NCBI RefSeq assembly: GCF_003815875.1
Contig: NZ_CP033924.1
Span: 372,001 to 436,000 of the forward strand
DNA: 64,000 nt
Direction of reading: 5' to 3'
Origin: Chryseobacterium lactis
GTDB lineage: Bacteria > Bacteroidota > Bacteroidia > Flavobacteriales > Weeksellaceae
The position numbers and the translations under genes are program-made. Under the pieces are notes generated by a model that was given only the letters and a program-made list of their open reading frames with translations, searched no databases and was not told the DNA's origin. Shown here in pieces: positions 36,746 to 46,370 of this stretch; within the stretch, counting starts at the first letter, position 1, and every line of letters starts with the position of its first letter.

Positions 36746-38179
36746 TTAATTAACGTCCCAGAATATTTTTGTCGTTAATTTATCACCTCCAATAGCAGCA
36801 CTTGCCGCTGCACTGTTGCTACCATTTGTTGTAGCTTCAGCTGGAGGATATTGCAGTCTAACAGGAACTTTTCCACCAGCATTAGGAATAGCCGTTGTAG
36901 GAGCAACCAACTGTGGATAATCCAGTCTTCTGTAAAAGTTCCAAGAAGTTACCGCTTGATTATACATCGCTACCCAAGCCTGCTCTCCTATTGATTTTTT
37001 CCAGTTGGAAGCATCATATGGATGGGCTGCTAAATACGCTGCAGCATCTGCATCTTTACCCCAATCACTAAAAGAAGAAGTAACAGCTGTGGTATACAAG
37101 GCTGAAGGACTTCCTCCAATTCCCCATCTTGCAGCAGCTTCAGCTAAATAAAAGGCTACTTCAGTATAACTCAAAAGAATACCCGGAGTAGTTGCATCCC
37201 TGGTAAAAGTCCCAGGTTTTGAAAAACTACCAAATGCTCCAGGTGCTCCAATGATCTGCCCTATATATTGACCACCAATCGGACCTCTATAATAAACACT
37301 TATTCTTGTATCATTCGTGCTTTTCATATAATCTACCAATGTCTTACCGGCAATAAAATCATTTCTGGAAGTCACCTCCTGGTAAACAGGATTTTCATTT
37401 GGAGAAGAATCTAAATACTGGAATTTACAATCATCTCCGGATGCATTCATTACACCACCTGAGATCGCCTGGTTAACTGTAGCTTGCGCCAAAGTAGGAT
37501 TAACATCTGCCAGAGACATCCCCAACTTAAGCAATAAAGAGTTACCAAACTTTTCCCATTTGCTTATATCCCCTTTATAAAAAACATCTCCACTTCCAAA
37601 AGCATCAGAATCTTCGGATAAATTAGTGATATCAGTTTTCAATCTGTCAATAAGTGAGGTATAGATATCGGAAGCCTTATCATATTTTGGTAATGGATAC
37701 TTATCAATATCCAGCGCCTGTGTATAAGGAATATCTCCATAGGTATCCACTAAAATCTGAAATGTATACACCTGCATTATATCAATTACAGCTAATTGAT
37801 TCTGCTTTATCCCAGGCCAAGTTGCAGCTTCCTGAAAAGTAGGCACATACGCATTTATAATTCTTTTCGCCTGATCCAAATTCTTTAATACGTTCACATA
37901 ATTATCGATCCAAACGTTATTAGAAACGTTTCTATTGGTAAAATCATAATTACTTTCATTTACATAGATCGTTTCCTGCCAGTATTGCATCGTTAACCTA
38001 AAGTTATTTTCATTAACACTAGGTGTAGTCATATAATCGCTCAATTCCTTTTGCGCATAAGTAATTAAAGCCTCAGGAGTCGTTTCATATGTAGCATGAG
38101 GATCCGAGTTTACATCATCAGCTGTTTGACATCCAACGAACAGCATCGCGACTAAGGATGTTAATATATATTTTTTCAT
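36746..38179 (-). CDS. SusD/RagB-family nutrient-binding lipoprotein, copy 3
   Basis: A 477-residue lipoprotein with lipobox FVGC (Cys17). The SusD-like_2 landmarks are present (IMQVYTFQILVDTYGDIPY, LLSYTEVAFYLAEAAARWG, QAVTSWNFYRRLDYPQLV) but it is clearly more distant from copies 1 and 2 than these are from each other. It lies 6 bp after susC copy 3 and should form the lid of that transporter. The ligand is unknown. Confidence 0.92.
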   Translation of the reverse strand: MKKYILTSLVAMLFVGCQTADDVNSDPHATYETTPEALITYAQKELSDYMTTPSVNENNFRLTMQYWQETIYVNESNYDFTNRNVSNNVWIDNYVNVLKNLDQAKRIINAYVPTFQEAATWPGIKQNQLAVIDIMQVYTFQILVDTYGDIPYTQALDIDKYPLPKYDKASDIYTSLIDRLKTDITNLSEDSDAFGSGDVFYKGDISKWEKFGNSLLLKLGMSLADVNPTLAQATVNQAISGGVMNASGDDCKFQYLDSSPNENPVYQEVTSRNDFIAGKTLVDYMKSTNDTRISVYYRGPIGGQYIGQIIGAPGAFGSFSKPGTFTRDATTPGILLSYTEVAFYLAEAAARWGIGGSPSALYTTAVTSSFSDWGKDADAAAYLAAHPYDASNWKKSIGEQAWVAMYNQAVTSWNFYRRLDYPQLVAPTTAIPNAGGKVPVRLQYPPAEATTNGSNSAAASAAIGGDKLTTKIFWDVN

Positions 38180-38185
38180 GTCTTC

Positions 38186-41100
38186 TTAAAAATTAATTTT
38201 CACATTAAACGAGATATTCCTTGTAGTTGGCAGCGGACCGGATTGATACCCCTGTATATTTCCTGCTGACAAACCTGCTTCAGGATCTGAATAAGGTAGA
38301 TTTTTATGAATAATCCATAGATTATTTCCTACTAGACTCATCGACATTCCTTGTATAAATTTAGAATTAAAGATGTTTTTATTAAATTTATATGTTATTG
38401 CAACTTCTCTAAGTTTTACAAAACTTGCGTCGTACACATAGGCTGCTCCCGGTAAATCCGTTTGTAAAACCTGGCTTGATTGAGATTTATCCAATCTAAT
38501 TGTATTTGGAATATAATGACCAGGATTATTAGGATCCGCCATTACTCCCGGTTGAATTATACCACCACCATTAGCAATAGTGTTTCTCACAGGATTACCC
38601 AAGTCATTCAATCCTACAGAGTTAGGATAAAGACCAGTACCATAACCGTAAGATTGATCTAATGAATACACCTTTCCTCCTTGTCTCCAGTCGATCAGGA
38701 AGCTTAATGAAAGGTTTTTATAATTGATTGTATTATTTAAACCTGCACTCCATCTTGCCTGGAAACTTCCCTGATCATAAATCGCTTTATCGGACACCAA
38801 ATAAGCTCCGTTTGGTCCAACAATCTTTTGTCCGTTTGAATCGTATACAAAATCAGATGTCCAGAGTGTACCATAATCTCCATTTAACGGGGCATTTACA
38901 CTGGCACCTCCCTGAAGTCTACCGATTGAAATATTTTCAATACCCGGACTTAACTCAGTAACTTTAGTCCAAGGGTTAGACCAGTTTAAATTAAGATCCC
39001 ACGAAAAATCCGTTGTTTTAATAGGCGTTACATTAACCGCTACTTCAAAACCTTTTGTTGTAAGCTCTCCGGCATTTTGATTTTTAGCACTAGCTCCTGT
39101 ACCATATGACACCGGAAGTGCAATGATCTGATCGAATGCCCTATTCTGGAACCAAGATATATCAAAACCAAAACGATTATTAAACATTTTAGTTTCAATA
39201 CCCACTTCTATATTTTTAAGTCCTTGAGATCTAAGATCAAAGTTTCTAAGCACCGCATTATATGCATACACAGGAACATCACCATATGAAGGTTGTGAAA
39301 AATACCTATCTCTCAATAGATCTGCAGTTGTATCTGAACCTACCTGAGAATACCCAGCACGTACTTTACCAAAATTCAACCAGTTGGCCTTAACTAAATT
39401 GGAAAACACAATACTTCCAGACACCGAAGGATACCAGTAAACAGCGTTAACACTAGGTAATGCTGTTGATTGATCTCTCCTGATTGTACCTTCCAAATAG
39501 TAAGTATTAGCATATCCTAATGAAACCTGAGCAAAAACACCATAAACATATTTTGAAACATCAGAAATCAATGGTCTTACCGGGTTAGATTTTGAGTTAG
39601 CAATAGTATATATTCCGGGGGTATACAAACCACCGGATGTTGACTGCTGGTTTGAAAAAGCTTTCTGAACGTTAACGTTTCCTCCTAATAAAGCTGTAAC
39701 ATTGAAATCTTCAGTTACATTTTTCTTATAAGTAGCGATAAGGTCATAGTTGGTTTCATTGAATTTATAATTGCTTAAAGCATATCCTGAAGGCTGAACA
39801 ACTGTATTCAATCCAAAGGTATTTCCAATGTATGATCCAACAGCTTTTCTGTCCTCTGTCATCATAGTATACCCATCCGTACCCATTCTAAGTAATAAGT
39901 TAAACTCCTTACTCACATCATAGTTCAAACTAAAGTTTCCGGCAAATCTGTCTCTTGAGTCATTTTGATAATTTTCATACCTCTGGAAATAAGGGTTATC
40001 CCAAAATGCAGGCGTCAGATCATCAGTACCGTTTATATTCCATGTATAATTCTTTTTATAGGTACTGTACAGATATTGTAAATCTTTAACATCAACGTTA
40101 GTTGGCCACCATTGTCTGAAATTAGTCATAATGTTATCATTGTACCCCGTGCTATTTCTACCTTTAGTTTTCTGAGTCACATAATTAGCGTAGAAATTTG
40201 CCGTCAACTTATCAGTCAATTTATATGAAGCACTTCCACTAAAGTTATTTTTCATTAGCGTACTGTTTGGCAAAATATCAGAAGCATTGGTATTTGAATA
40301 ACTTAAACGATAAGTTGCCTTATCATCTCCTCCACTTAGAGCAATATTATTCACATAGGTAGCCCCTACATTAAAGAACTTAATCGGGCCATTTTTTGCC
40401 ATTTGCCAAGGAGTCCTTTGTCCTTCTGTTGGTGATCCCGGAGTAAAAGCACCGTATTGCCAAACCAATGATCCATCATACGGAGAACCATAAGATGCAT
40501 CATTTCCAAAATCAACAATTGGACTACCATCTAAAGTACCGGCAAAACTGGTCCCTCTATATCCTTGTCCATACTGGCTTTGGTACTTAGGAAAAGTTGA
40601 TCTATCTACAGATGACATTGTAATGGAGCTTGAAAATTCCAATCCAATTCCTTCTTTATTTTTCTTCCCTTTTTTAGTTGTAATTAAAATAACTCCATTT
40701 TGAGCTCTGGATCCATAAAGCGCAGTTGCAGCTGCTCCTTTAAGAACGTTCATCGTTTCAATGTCGTTAGGGTTGATATCCGAAATCGCACTACCATAAT
40801 CATATCCACCACCACCTGTGTTCTGGGAGCTTGTATTGATATTATTATTCAAAATAGGAATTCCATCCACAACGAATAGAGCCTGGTTATTACCCAATAA
40901 AGATTTAAAACCTCTCATCACAACATTGACAGATCCCCCAAAGTTAGTACTCTGCTTAATTTCCAGACCGGCAACTTTACCGGAAAGGTTATTCAAAAAG
41001 TTTGTTGTTGGATTTTTGTTGACCGCGTCCCCTTTTACTTCCTGGGTAGCGTAACCAAGAGATCTTTTCTCTCTTTTGATCCCGAGTGCAGTCACTACGA

Positions 41101-41212
41101 CCCCCTCGATTTCTTTCGTCTTCACGGTATCATTCTTTTTTTCCTGGGCATTTGCAATGGCCACAGAAGAAGTCAACATCAAAACTAGAAGACTGGTTGT
41201 TAGTTTCTTCAT
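38186..41212 (-). CDS. SusC/RagA-family TonB-dependent transporter, copy 3
   Basis: 1008 residues: signal peptide MKKLTTSLLVLMLTSSVAIA, TonB box IEGVVVTALG, plug segment VLKGAAATALYGSRAQNGVI, and a barrel that ends ISFNVKINF. Its N-terminus (KEIEGVVVTALGIKREKRSL) matches copies 1 and 2 almost exactly, but the rest has diverged. As in the others, the carboxypeptidase-like N-terminal extension is missing. First gene of the third operon; its promoter is the same type as the other two. Confidence 0.93.
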   Translation of the reverse strand: MKKLTTSLLVLMLTSSVAIANAQEKKNDTVKTKEIEGVVVTALGIKREKRSLGYATQEVKGDAVNKNPTTNFLNNLSGKVAGLEIKQSTNFGGSVNVVMRGFKSLLGNNQALFVVDGIPILNNNINTSSQNTGGGGYDYGSAISDINPNDIETMNVLKGAAATALYGSRAQNGVILITTKKGKKNKEGIGLEFSSSITMSSVDRSTFPKYQSQYGQGYRGTSFAGTLDGSPIVDFGNDASYGSPYDGSLVWQYGAFTPGSPTEGQRTPWQMAKNGPIKFFNVGATYVNNIALSGGDDKATYRLSYSNTNASDILPNSTLMKNNFSGSASYKLTDKLTANFYANYVTQKTKGRNSTGYNDNIMTNFRQWWPTNVDVKDLQYLYSTYKKNYTWNINGTDDLTPAFWDNPYFQRYENYQNDSRDRFAGNFSLNYDVSKEFNLLLRMGTDGYTMMTEDRKAVGSYIGNTFGLNTVVQPSGYALSNYKFNETNYDLIATYKKNVTEDFNVTALLGGNVNVQKAFSNQQSTSGGLYTPGIYTIANSKSNPVRPLISDVSKYVYGVFAQVSLGYANTYYLEGTIRRDQSTALPSVNAVYWYPSVSGSIVFSNLVKANWLNFGKVRAGYSQVGSDTTADLLRDRYFSQPSYGDVPVYAYNAVLRNFDLRSQGLKNIEVGIETKMFNNRFGFDISWFQNRAFDQIIALPVSYGTGASAKNQNAGELTTKGFEVAVNVTPIKTTDFSWDLNLNWSNPWTKVTELSPGIENISIGRLQGGASVNAPLNGDYGTLWTSDFVYDSNGQKIVGPNGAYLVSDKAIYDQGSFQARWSAGLNNTINYKNLSLSFLIDWRQGGKVYSLDQSYGYGTGLYPNSVGLNDLGNPVRNTIANGGGIIQPGVMADPNNPGHYIPNTIRLDKSQSSQVLQTDLPGAAYVYDASFVKLREVAITYKFNKNIFNSKFIQGMSMSLVGNNLWIIHKNLPYSDPEAGLSAGNIQGYQSGPLPTTRNISFNVKINF

Positions 41213-41857
41213 ATCAAATTAATTTTGTATTCCTACAAATTTGTAAAACTTTCTTAAAATCACAAAACAATTTCTTAAAAAAATATTAATTTTTTAACAT
41301 AAACCAGTAATATGATTAAAAAAATTAACATTTTAAGTTAAAGTTGATGTTTTTAACAAAAACAAGAAAATTTAATTGATATTTTTTTTAATAATTATCA
41401 ATAAGATCAATCAAGCCATCAAACACGAAGAAAATTAAAAAACAAAACACTTAAATAACTGAATATAAGCTATTTAAAAATCAAAAAAGATAAAAAACAC
41501 AATCTTAATTTAAAAATATAGAATGGTATGCATATATTTTATTTTCACCAGAAAGAGAAAAAAAATCTACAAATCGTCGTCAAAACAAAATAATTACAAC
41601 ATTAAAATTAAAAAAATAGGAATACTATAACACAATAAAAACATTCATATCAATACTTAAAAATATACTTAATTTTAACAAAATAATATAAAAGAAACAA
41701 GGCACAAACAACCATTAAAAACGCAAAAATATACACTATAAAACAAGAATTAACAAGATAAAAATTGATTTCATTAGTCGTTTCACAAATGAATTAAAAC
41801 AGACCATTAATCAATTTGTTTTTTCTAATTTTACAGCTCTTATTTTCGAATACAAGA
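41213..41857. other. 645-bp AT-rich intergenic region between susC copy 3 and rnhB
   Basis: Divergent intergenic region. It holds the susC copy 3 promoter at its left end and the rnhB upstream region at its right. The middle (about 41270-41800) is almost pure A/T with no ORF, hairpin or repeat that I trust. Such a long gap may hold regulatory sites not visible by eye. Confidence 0.55.
41236..41266 (-). promoter_or_regulatory. Promoter of susC copy 3
   Basis: TTTG (41263-41266), a 19-nt spacer, then CAAATTTG (41236-41243) on the minus strand, within ACAAATTTGT, 24 bp upstream of the start. Confidence 0.7.
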
Positions 41858-42442
41858 ATGGAATTATTACAAAAATGGACGGATACTTACATCGAAGCAG
41901 GATGTGATGAAGTAGGCAGAGGTTGCTTAAGCGGGCCGGTTGTTGCAGCTGCAGTTATTTTAGATGAAAGCTTTAAACAAAACCTTGTGAATGATTCAAA
42001 AAAGCTAACGTTTAAGACCCGAATGGAACTCGACAGCTACATAAAGGATAATGTCAAAAATTATGCAATCGCAGAGCTGCCACCTTCATTTATTGATGAA
42101 CATAACATTCTTAACGCAAGCATTCATGCGATGCATCGCGCTCTTGACCAGCTCACTATCATCCCTGAACTTATTTTAGTGGATGGGAATAAGTTTCATC
42201 CTTATAATTATATTCCTCATCAATGTATTATCAAGGGAGACTCAAAGGTATTGTCTATTGCCGCCGCCTCTATTCTTGCCAAAAACTACAGAGATAAATT
42301 GATGATAGAGTTGCATGAAGAATTCCCAGAATATGGCTGGGATACGAATTTCGGGTATGCCACTAAAAAACATCAGGAAGCCTTGATCAAGCACGGACCT
42401 ACGATATATCACAGACAATCTTTCAGACTTAAATACGATTAG
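41858..42442 (+). CDS. rnhB: Ribonuclease HII
   Basis: A 194-residue RNase HII, which nicks RNA-DNA hybrids and removes misincorporated ribonucleotides. The active-site acidic residues are visible in AGCDEVGRGCLSGPVVAAA (the D-E pair) and in LILVDGNKF (third Asp), with the fourth region KVLSIAAASILAKNYRD. I chose the ATG at 41858 (MELLQKWTD) because it gives the usual family length; a TTG 14 codons upstream would add a poorly conserved hydrophobic stretch. Convergent with yidC. Confidence 0.95.
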   Translation: MELLQKWTDTYIEAGCDEVGRGCLSGPVVAAAVILDESFKQNLVNDSKKLTFKTRMELDSYIKDNVKNYAIAELPPSFIDEHNILNASIHAMHRALDQLTIIPELILVDGNKFHPYNYIPHQCIIKGDSKVLSIAAASILAKNYRDKLMIELHEEFPEYGWDTNFGYATKKHQEALIKHGPTIYHRQSFRLKYD

Positions 42443-42481
42443 TATCCTTGACAAAGTTTAAAACCTTGGCAAGGATAAGCC

Positions 42482-42530
42482 ACCATATAAAAAAAGAGAA
42501 GCAATATTTGCTTCTCTTTTTTTATATGGT
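42482..42530. terminator. Perfect inverted repeat, bidirectional terminator between rnhB and yidC
   Basis: Two 23-bp arms (42482-42504 and 42508-42530) are exact complements with a 3-nt loop. Each contains seven A or T bases next to GAGAAGCAA or its complement, so both strands give a hairpin followed by a U tract. Confidence 0.9.
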
Positions 42531-42538
42531 GATATAGA

Positions 42539-44338
42539 TTATTTCTTTTTATTTTTAATCTGCTCCTGAGTCTTTTGTTGCTCCTGAGCTTTCTCCATCA
42601 TTTCTCTCATTCTCTTTTGGAATTTACCTTCTGTTTTTGGTTTTTCCTTGTTGGCCTGAATCTGAGCATGAATCTTCTTCTCATCCAGAATCACATATTT
42701 AATAACAAGGATAATCAAAATGTTAATTGCATTCGATACAAAATAATACCATGAAAGACCCGATGCTGAAGTATTCAGGAAGAATAAGAATGTAATAGGG
42801 AAAATATACATCAATACTTTCATATTTGGCATTCCCTCCTGTTGTGGCTGCTGCATATTTCCCGAAGTCATTACCGTATAAATTAAAATAACTACGGTAC
42901 ATGCTAATGCAAAAATACTTAAGTGGTCTCCCAAGAATGGAACTTTAAATGGAAGCTTGATAATATCATCATATGCTGTCAGGTCTTTTGCAAACCAGAA
43001 TCCCTGTCCTCTCAAATCAATAAAGTTCGGGAAGAAACGGAATAATGCATAGAAGATAGGAATCTGAACTAACGCCGGTAAACATCCCGCCATCTGATTC
43101 ACTCCGGCTTTACGGTAGACCTCCATCGTAGCTTGCTGCTTTTTCATTGGATCAGCATCTTTCAGCTTAGCATTTACCTCATCAATTTCCGGACGAATCA
43201 CCTTCATCATTGCACTTAGCTTATGCTGTTTGTACATGATTGGTGATAAGATCAGTTTCACGATAATCGTTAATAAGAAAATAGCCCAACCTGCAGTTAA
43301 CCCCCAAGATGCAATGAAATTATACATTGGAATGAAGAAACCACGGTTCATCCATCCGATGAAAGACCATCCTAATGGTAGAATTTCATCAAAATTCTTA
43401 TCATATGATTTAAGCAATGGCAAATCCAATGGCATAAAATACCACGTGAAGTCCTGATTAAGCTCGCTTCCTGTCATCTGCACAAAACCTTCATAATTGA
43501 ATTTCTTCAAATATTCTCCTTCTTCAACAGACTCCTGATTTCCTTTACTCTGAGTAAATCCGTTCTTAGCTTCGATTACAGAAGTAAAAAACTGTTGCTT
43601 CACTCCAATCCAGTTAAGCGTCTCTTTTTCTTCATCCATCGTCGTTCTTCCATCATAATCATAATCTTTATAATTATTGAATGCGTATGAGAATTCTGAG
43701 TGAGACTGCTCCTGAGCTCTACCTTTCTCAAGGTTTCTTACGTTATAATCCCAGATAAAATCGGCTTTATTATCAGCAGTAACTTTAGAAAGCCCTTGTG
43801 TTCTTACTTTAAAATCTACAGTATATTTTGGAAGTAATGTATAGATAAACTGGATCACAGCTCCGTTATAATCAGCGGTAAGAGTTACAGCATTTCCATT
43901 AACAGTTGGAGTAAAAACTAAATTTTTAGTATTAATAACTTTACCTGTTTTGTCTTTAAACTGGAAACCGTAGTTTGAATTGTTTTTGTTGATCAGATAA
44001 AGAGGTTGATCTGCATTATCTGTTTTATGGTTGTATGATTTATACTTTACGAGTTCAACTTTTGAAACCTGTCCTCCTAGGCTTGAAAATTCCAATTTCA
44101 ATTCATTATTTCCCAGACTGGCTGTCTGAATAGCATTCGGAGTTACATTTGGATTGATATTGGTTACCTGAGTTTGTTTTACAGCGTTTTTCACCTGTTC
44201 AGTTTTCTGCTGTTGCGCTTTCAACTGCTCTTCTTTAGCCTGTTTGTTCTGGAAATAGAACATAAAACCAAAGAGAACCAGGCATAAAACCGCGAAACTA
44301 ATCATTTGCTTCTTATCGATTCCGTTGTTTTGTTGCAT
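42539..44338 (-). CDS. yidC: Membrane protein insertase YidC
   Basis: A 599-residue Oxa1/YidC insertase. The N-terminal membrane anchor (MISFAVLCLVLFGFMFYF) is followed by the periplasmic beta domain (about 60-330) and then the conserved five-helix core: WGLTAGWAIFLLTIIVKLIL, MKKQQATMEVYRKAGVNQMA, GCLPALVQIPIFYALFRFFP and a late NTSASGLSWYYFVSNAINI. The C-terminus is lysine/glutamine-rich, as common for ribosome contact. It inserts and folds inner-membrane proteins alone or with SecYEG. Downstream of pyrG on the same strand with a 203-bp gap. Confidence 0.96.
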   Translation of the reverse strand: MQQNNGIDKKQMISFAVLCLVLFGFMFYFQNKQAKEEQLKAQQQKTEQVKNAVKQTQVTNINPNVTPNAIQTASLGNNELKLEFSSLGGQVSKVELVKYKSYNHKTDNADQPLYLINKNNSNYGFQFKDKTGKVINTKNLVFTPTVNGNAVTLTADYNGAVIQFIYTLLPKYTVDFKVRTQGLSKVTADNKADFIWDYNVRNLEKGRAQEQSHSEFSYAFNNYKDYDYDGRTTMDEEKETLNWIGVKQQFFTSVIEAKNGFTQSKGNQESVEEGEYLKKFNYEGFVQMTGSELNQDFTWYFMPLDLPLLKSYDKNFDEILPLGWSFIGWMNRGFFIPMYNFIASWGLTAGWAIFLLTIIVKLILSPIMYKQHKLSAMMKVIRPEIDEVNAKLKDADPMKKQQATMEVYRKAGVNQMAGCLPALVQIPIFYALFRFFPNFIDLRGQGFWFAKDLTAYDDIIKLPFKVPFLGDHLSIFALACTVVILIYTVMTSGNMQQPQQEGMPNMKVLMYIFPITFLFFLNTSASGLSWYYFVSNAINILIILVIKYVILDEKKIHAQIQANKEKPKTEGKFQKRMREMMEKAQEQQKTQEQIKNKKK

Positions 44339-44477
44339 TTTATTTTTGTTATAATTAAAATTCCCTATTTCAATTTACTACCAAAGTATAATAAGACTTA
44401 TAAATTTGCAGCAATTTTGAGCTGACAAAAATACTGTTTTTTTATCAAATCTTTATACTATAATACGTTAGTATATA

Positions 44478-44513
44478 ATAAACTCAAGCTGAGAATAATC
44501 AGCCTGAGTTTAT
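44478..44513 (-). terminator. Hairpin after pyrG
   Basis: Two 15-bp arms (44478-44492 and 44499-44513) pair with a single mismatch around a 6-nt loop, 29 bp past the pyrG stop. There is no good U tract on the minus strand, so termination is uncertain; it could be a processing or attenuation structure before yidC. Confidence 0.5.
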
Positions 44514-44541
44514 ATGTAGACGTTTATGATAAATATTTACC

Positions 44542-46149
44542 TTATTTCTTTTCGCAAGCTTTGATGAAAGCTCTGAATAAAGGGTGTGGTGTAGCCACCG
44601 TACTCTTATATTCCGGGTGATACTGTACCCCGACATAGAATGGGTGATCAGGCATTTCAAGCGCCTCTACCAAACCTGTTTCCGGGTTTGTACCGGTAGC
44701 AAGGAAACCATTCTTTTCAAATTCCTGAAGATATTCACTGTTGAATTCATAACGGTGACGGTGTCTTTCAGAAATATTTTTATTTCCATAGATATCAAAT
44801 AATTTCGAACCGTTTTTCAAAGCACATTTCCATGCACCAAGACGCATCGTTCCTCCTTTATCTACTACATTCTTCTGCTCTTCCATTATTGAAATTACAG
44901 GATCCGGAGTAGCAGTATCAAATTCCATTGAGTTCGCTTTTGTATGTCCAAGAACATTTCTTGCAAATTCAATCGTCATGATCTGCATTCCTAAGCAGAT
45001 ACCCAACATTGGAATTTTGTTTTCTCTTGCATATTTTGCGGTAAGCACCTTTCCTTCAATTCCTCTGTCACCGAAGCCCGGTGCTACAAGAATACCGTTT
45101 ACTCCTTTCAGTTGATCTTTGATAGTATCTTCAGTGATATCTCCACTGTATACCCATCTCACTTTTACTTCAGTTTCAAGATCTGCTCCTGCATGCTTGA
45201 ATGCTTCAGCAATAGAGATATAAGAATCCTGAAGAGAAATATATTTTCCTACCAGAGCAATTTCAACCGTCTTTTTAGGGTTCTGGAATTTCTTAAGGAA
45301 GTTCTTCCAGTCCTTAAGATCAGCTGTTTTATCACTTTTCAGATCCAGCTCTTTCAAGACTACATCATCAAAGTTTTGCTTCTGAAGGTACATTGGAACT
45401 TCGTAAATCGTTTCCAAATCTTTACATTCGATAACGTTATCTAAAGGTACGTTACAGAACTGAGCCAGTTTTGCTCTCTGATCTTTTGGAATTTTATGCT
45501 CTGTTCTGCAAACCAGGACATCTGCCATGATTCCGCTTTCCATCAACTGACGTACAGAGTGTTGTGATGGTTTTGTTTTTAATTCTCCACTTGAAGCCAG
45601 ATATGGCAACAATGTAAGGTGGATTACCATAGAATTGCTTTCTCCCAGTTCCCATTTCAACTGACGAACAGTTTCAATGTATGGTAAAGATTCAATATCT
45701 CCTACCGTTCCTCCGATCTCAGTAATGATGATATCGTAGTTCTGTTTTGAAAGGATTTTAATTCTACGTTTAATTTCGTTCGTGATATGAGGAATTACCT
45801 GAACTGTTTTTCCAAGGAAGTCTCCTTTTCTTTCTTTTTCAATTACAGTCTGGTAGATTTTTCCTGTAGTAACGTTGTTGTTTTGGGATGTAGGAGCATC
45901 AAGGTAACGCTCGTAGTGGCCTAAATCCAGATCCGTCTCCGCACCATCTTCAGTCACATAGCACTCTCCGTGCTCATAAGGATTCAATGTTCCCGGGTCG
46001 ATATTGATATAAGGATCAAGTTTTTGGATGGTTACGTTAAAACCGCGTGATTTTAGCAATAGCCCCAGAGAAGCAGACACGATTCCTTTTCCCAAAGATG
46101 AAGTTACACCTCCTGTCACAAAGATGTACTTTGTATTCTTTTTACTCAT
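44542..46149 (-). CDS. pyrG: CTP synthase
   Basis: 535 residues, the usual length. The N-terminal synthase domain has KYIFVTGGVTSSLGKGI (P-loop) and KLDPYINIDPGTLNPYEHGE. The C-terminal class I glutamine amidotransferase domain has the nucleophile in PMLGICLGMQIMTIEF and the His-Glu pair in VGVQYHPEYKS. It makes CTP from UTP, ATP and glutamine. A longer frame starts at 46224, but the promoter at 46165-46195 lies inside that extension, so the ATG at 46149 (MSKKNTKYIF) is the start. Confidence 0.96.
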   Translation of the reverse strand: MSKKNTKYIFVTGGVTSSLGKGIVSASLGLLLKSRGFNVTIQKLDPYINIDPGTLNPYEHGECYVTEDGAETDLDLGHYERYLDAPTSQNNNVTTGKIYQTVIEKERKGDFLGKTVQVIPHITNEIKRRIKILSKQNYDIIITEIGGTVGDIESLPYIETVRQLKWELGESNSMVIHLTLLPYLASSGELKTKPSQHSVRQLMESGIMADVLVCRTEHKIPKDQRAKLAQFCNVPLDNVIECKDLETIYEVPMYLQKQNFDDVVLKELDLKSDKTADLKDWKNFLKKFQNPKKTVEIALVGKYISLQDSYISIAEAFKHAGADLETEVKVRWVYSGDITEDTIKDQLKGVNGILVAPGFGDRGIEGKVLTAKYARENKIPMLGICLGMQIMTIEFARNVLGHTKANSMEFDTATPDPVISIMEEQKNVVDKGGTMRLGAWKCALKNGSKLFDIYGNKNISERHRHRYEFNSEYLQEFEKNGFLATGTNPETGLVEALEMPDHPFYVGVQYHPEYKSTVATPHPLFRAFIKACEKK

Positions 46150-46164
46150 TAGATTAGGTTTGTG

Positions 46165-46195
46165 CAAAGTTAGGGGAAAAAGAAATACAAAGCAA
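46165..46195 (-). promoter_or_regulatory. Promoter of pyrG
   Basis: TAACTTTG (46165-46172) on the minus strand matches TAnnTTTG exactly; TTG lies 20 nt further upstream (46193-46195). It sets the pyrG start at 46149. Confidence 0.6.
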
Positions 46196-46316
46196 TCTTT
46201 TAGATTTTGAAAATAAGAAAACAACCTTCAAACAACTATTAAACCTGAATTTTTTTTATCCATTTTTTAAATAGGTAATTAAAAGTAGTATTCCTTTGAC
46301 TTTAATTCCATCAAGC

Positions 46317-46352
46317 AAAAAAAGGTTTTCCATGAGATTGGAAAACCTTTTT
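46317..46352 (-). terminator. Terminator after the YceI gene
   Basis: Arms AAAAAGGTTTTCC (46319-46331) and GGAAAACCTTTTT (46340-46352) with an 8-nt loop, just past the stop at 46371. Confidence 0.85.
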
Positions 46353-46370
46353 AAAACAAAATATAAAAAT

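Noticed and set aside
27078..41212. susCD duplication carried by a transposon
   Set aside because: No transposase, terminal inverted repeats or target-site duplications are visible around the block.
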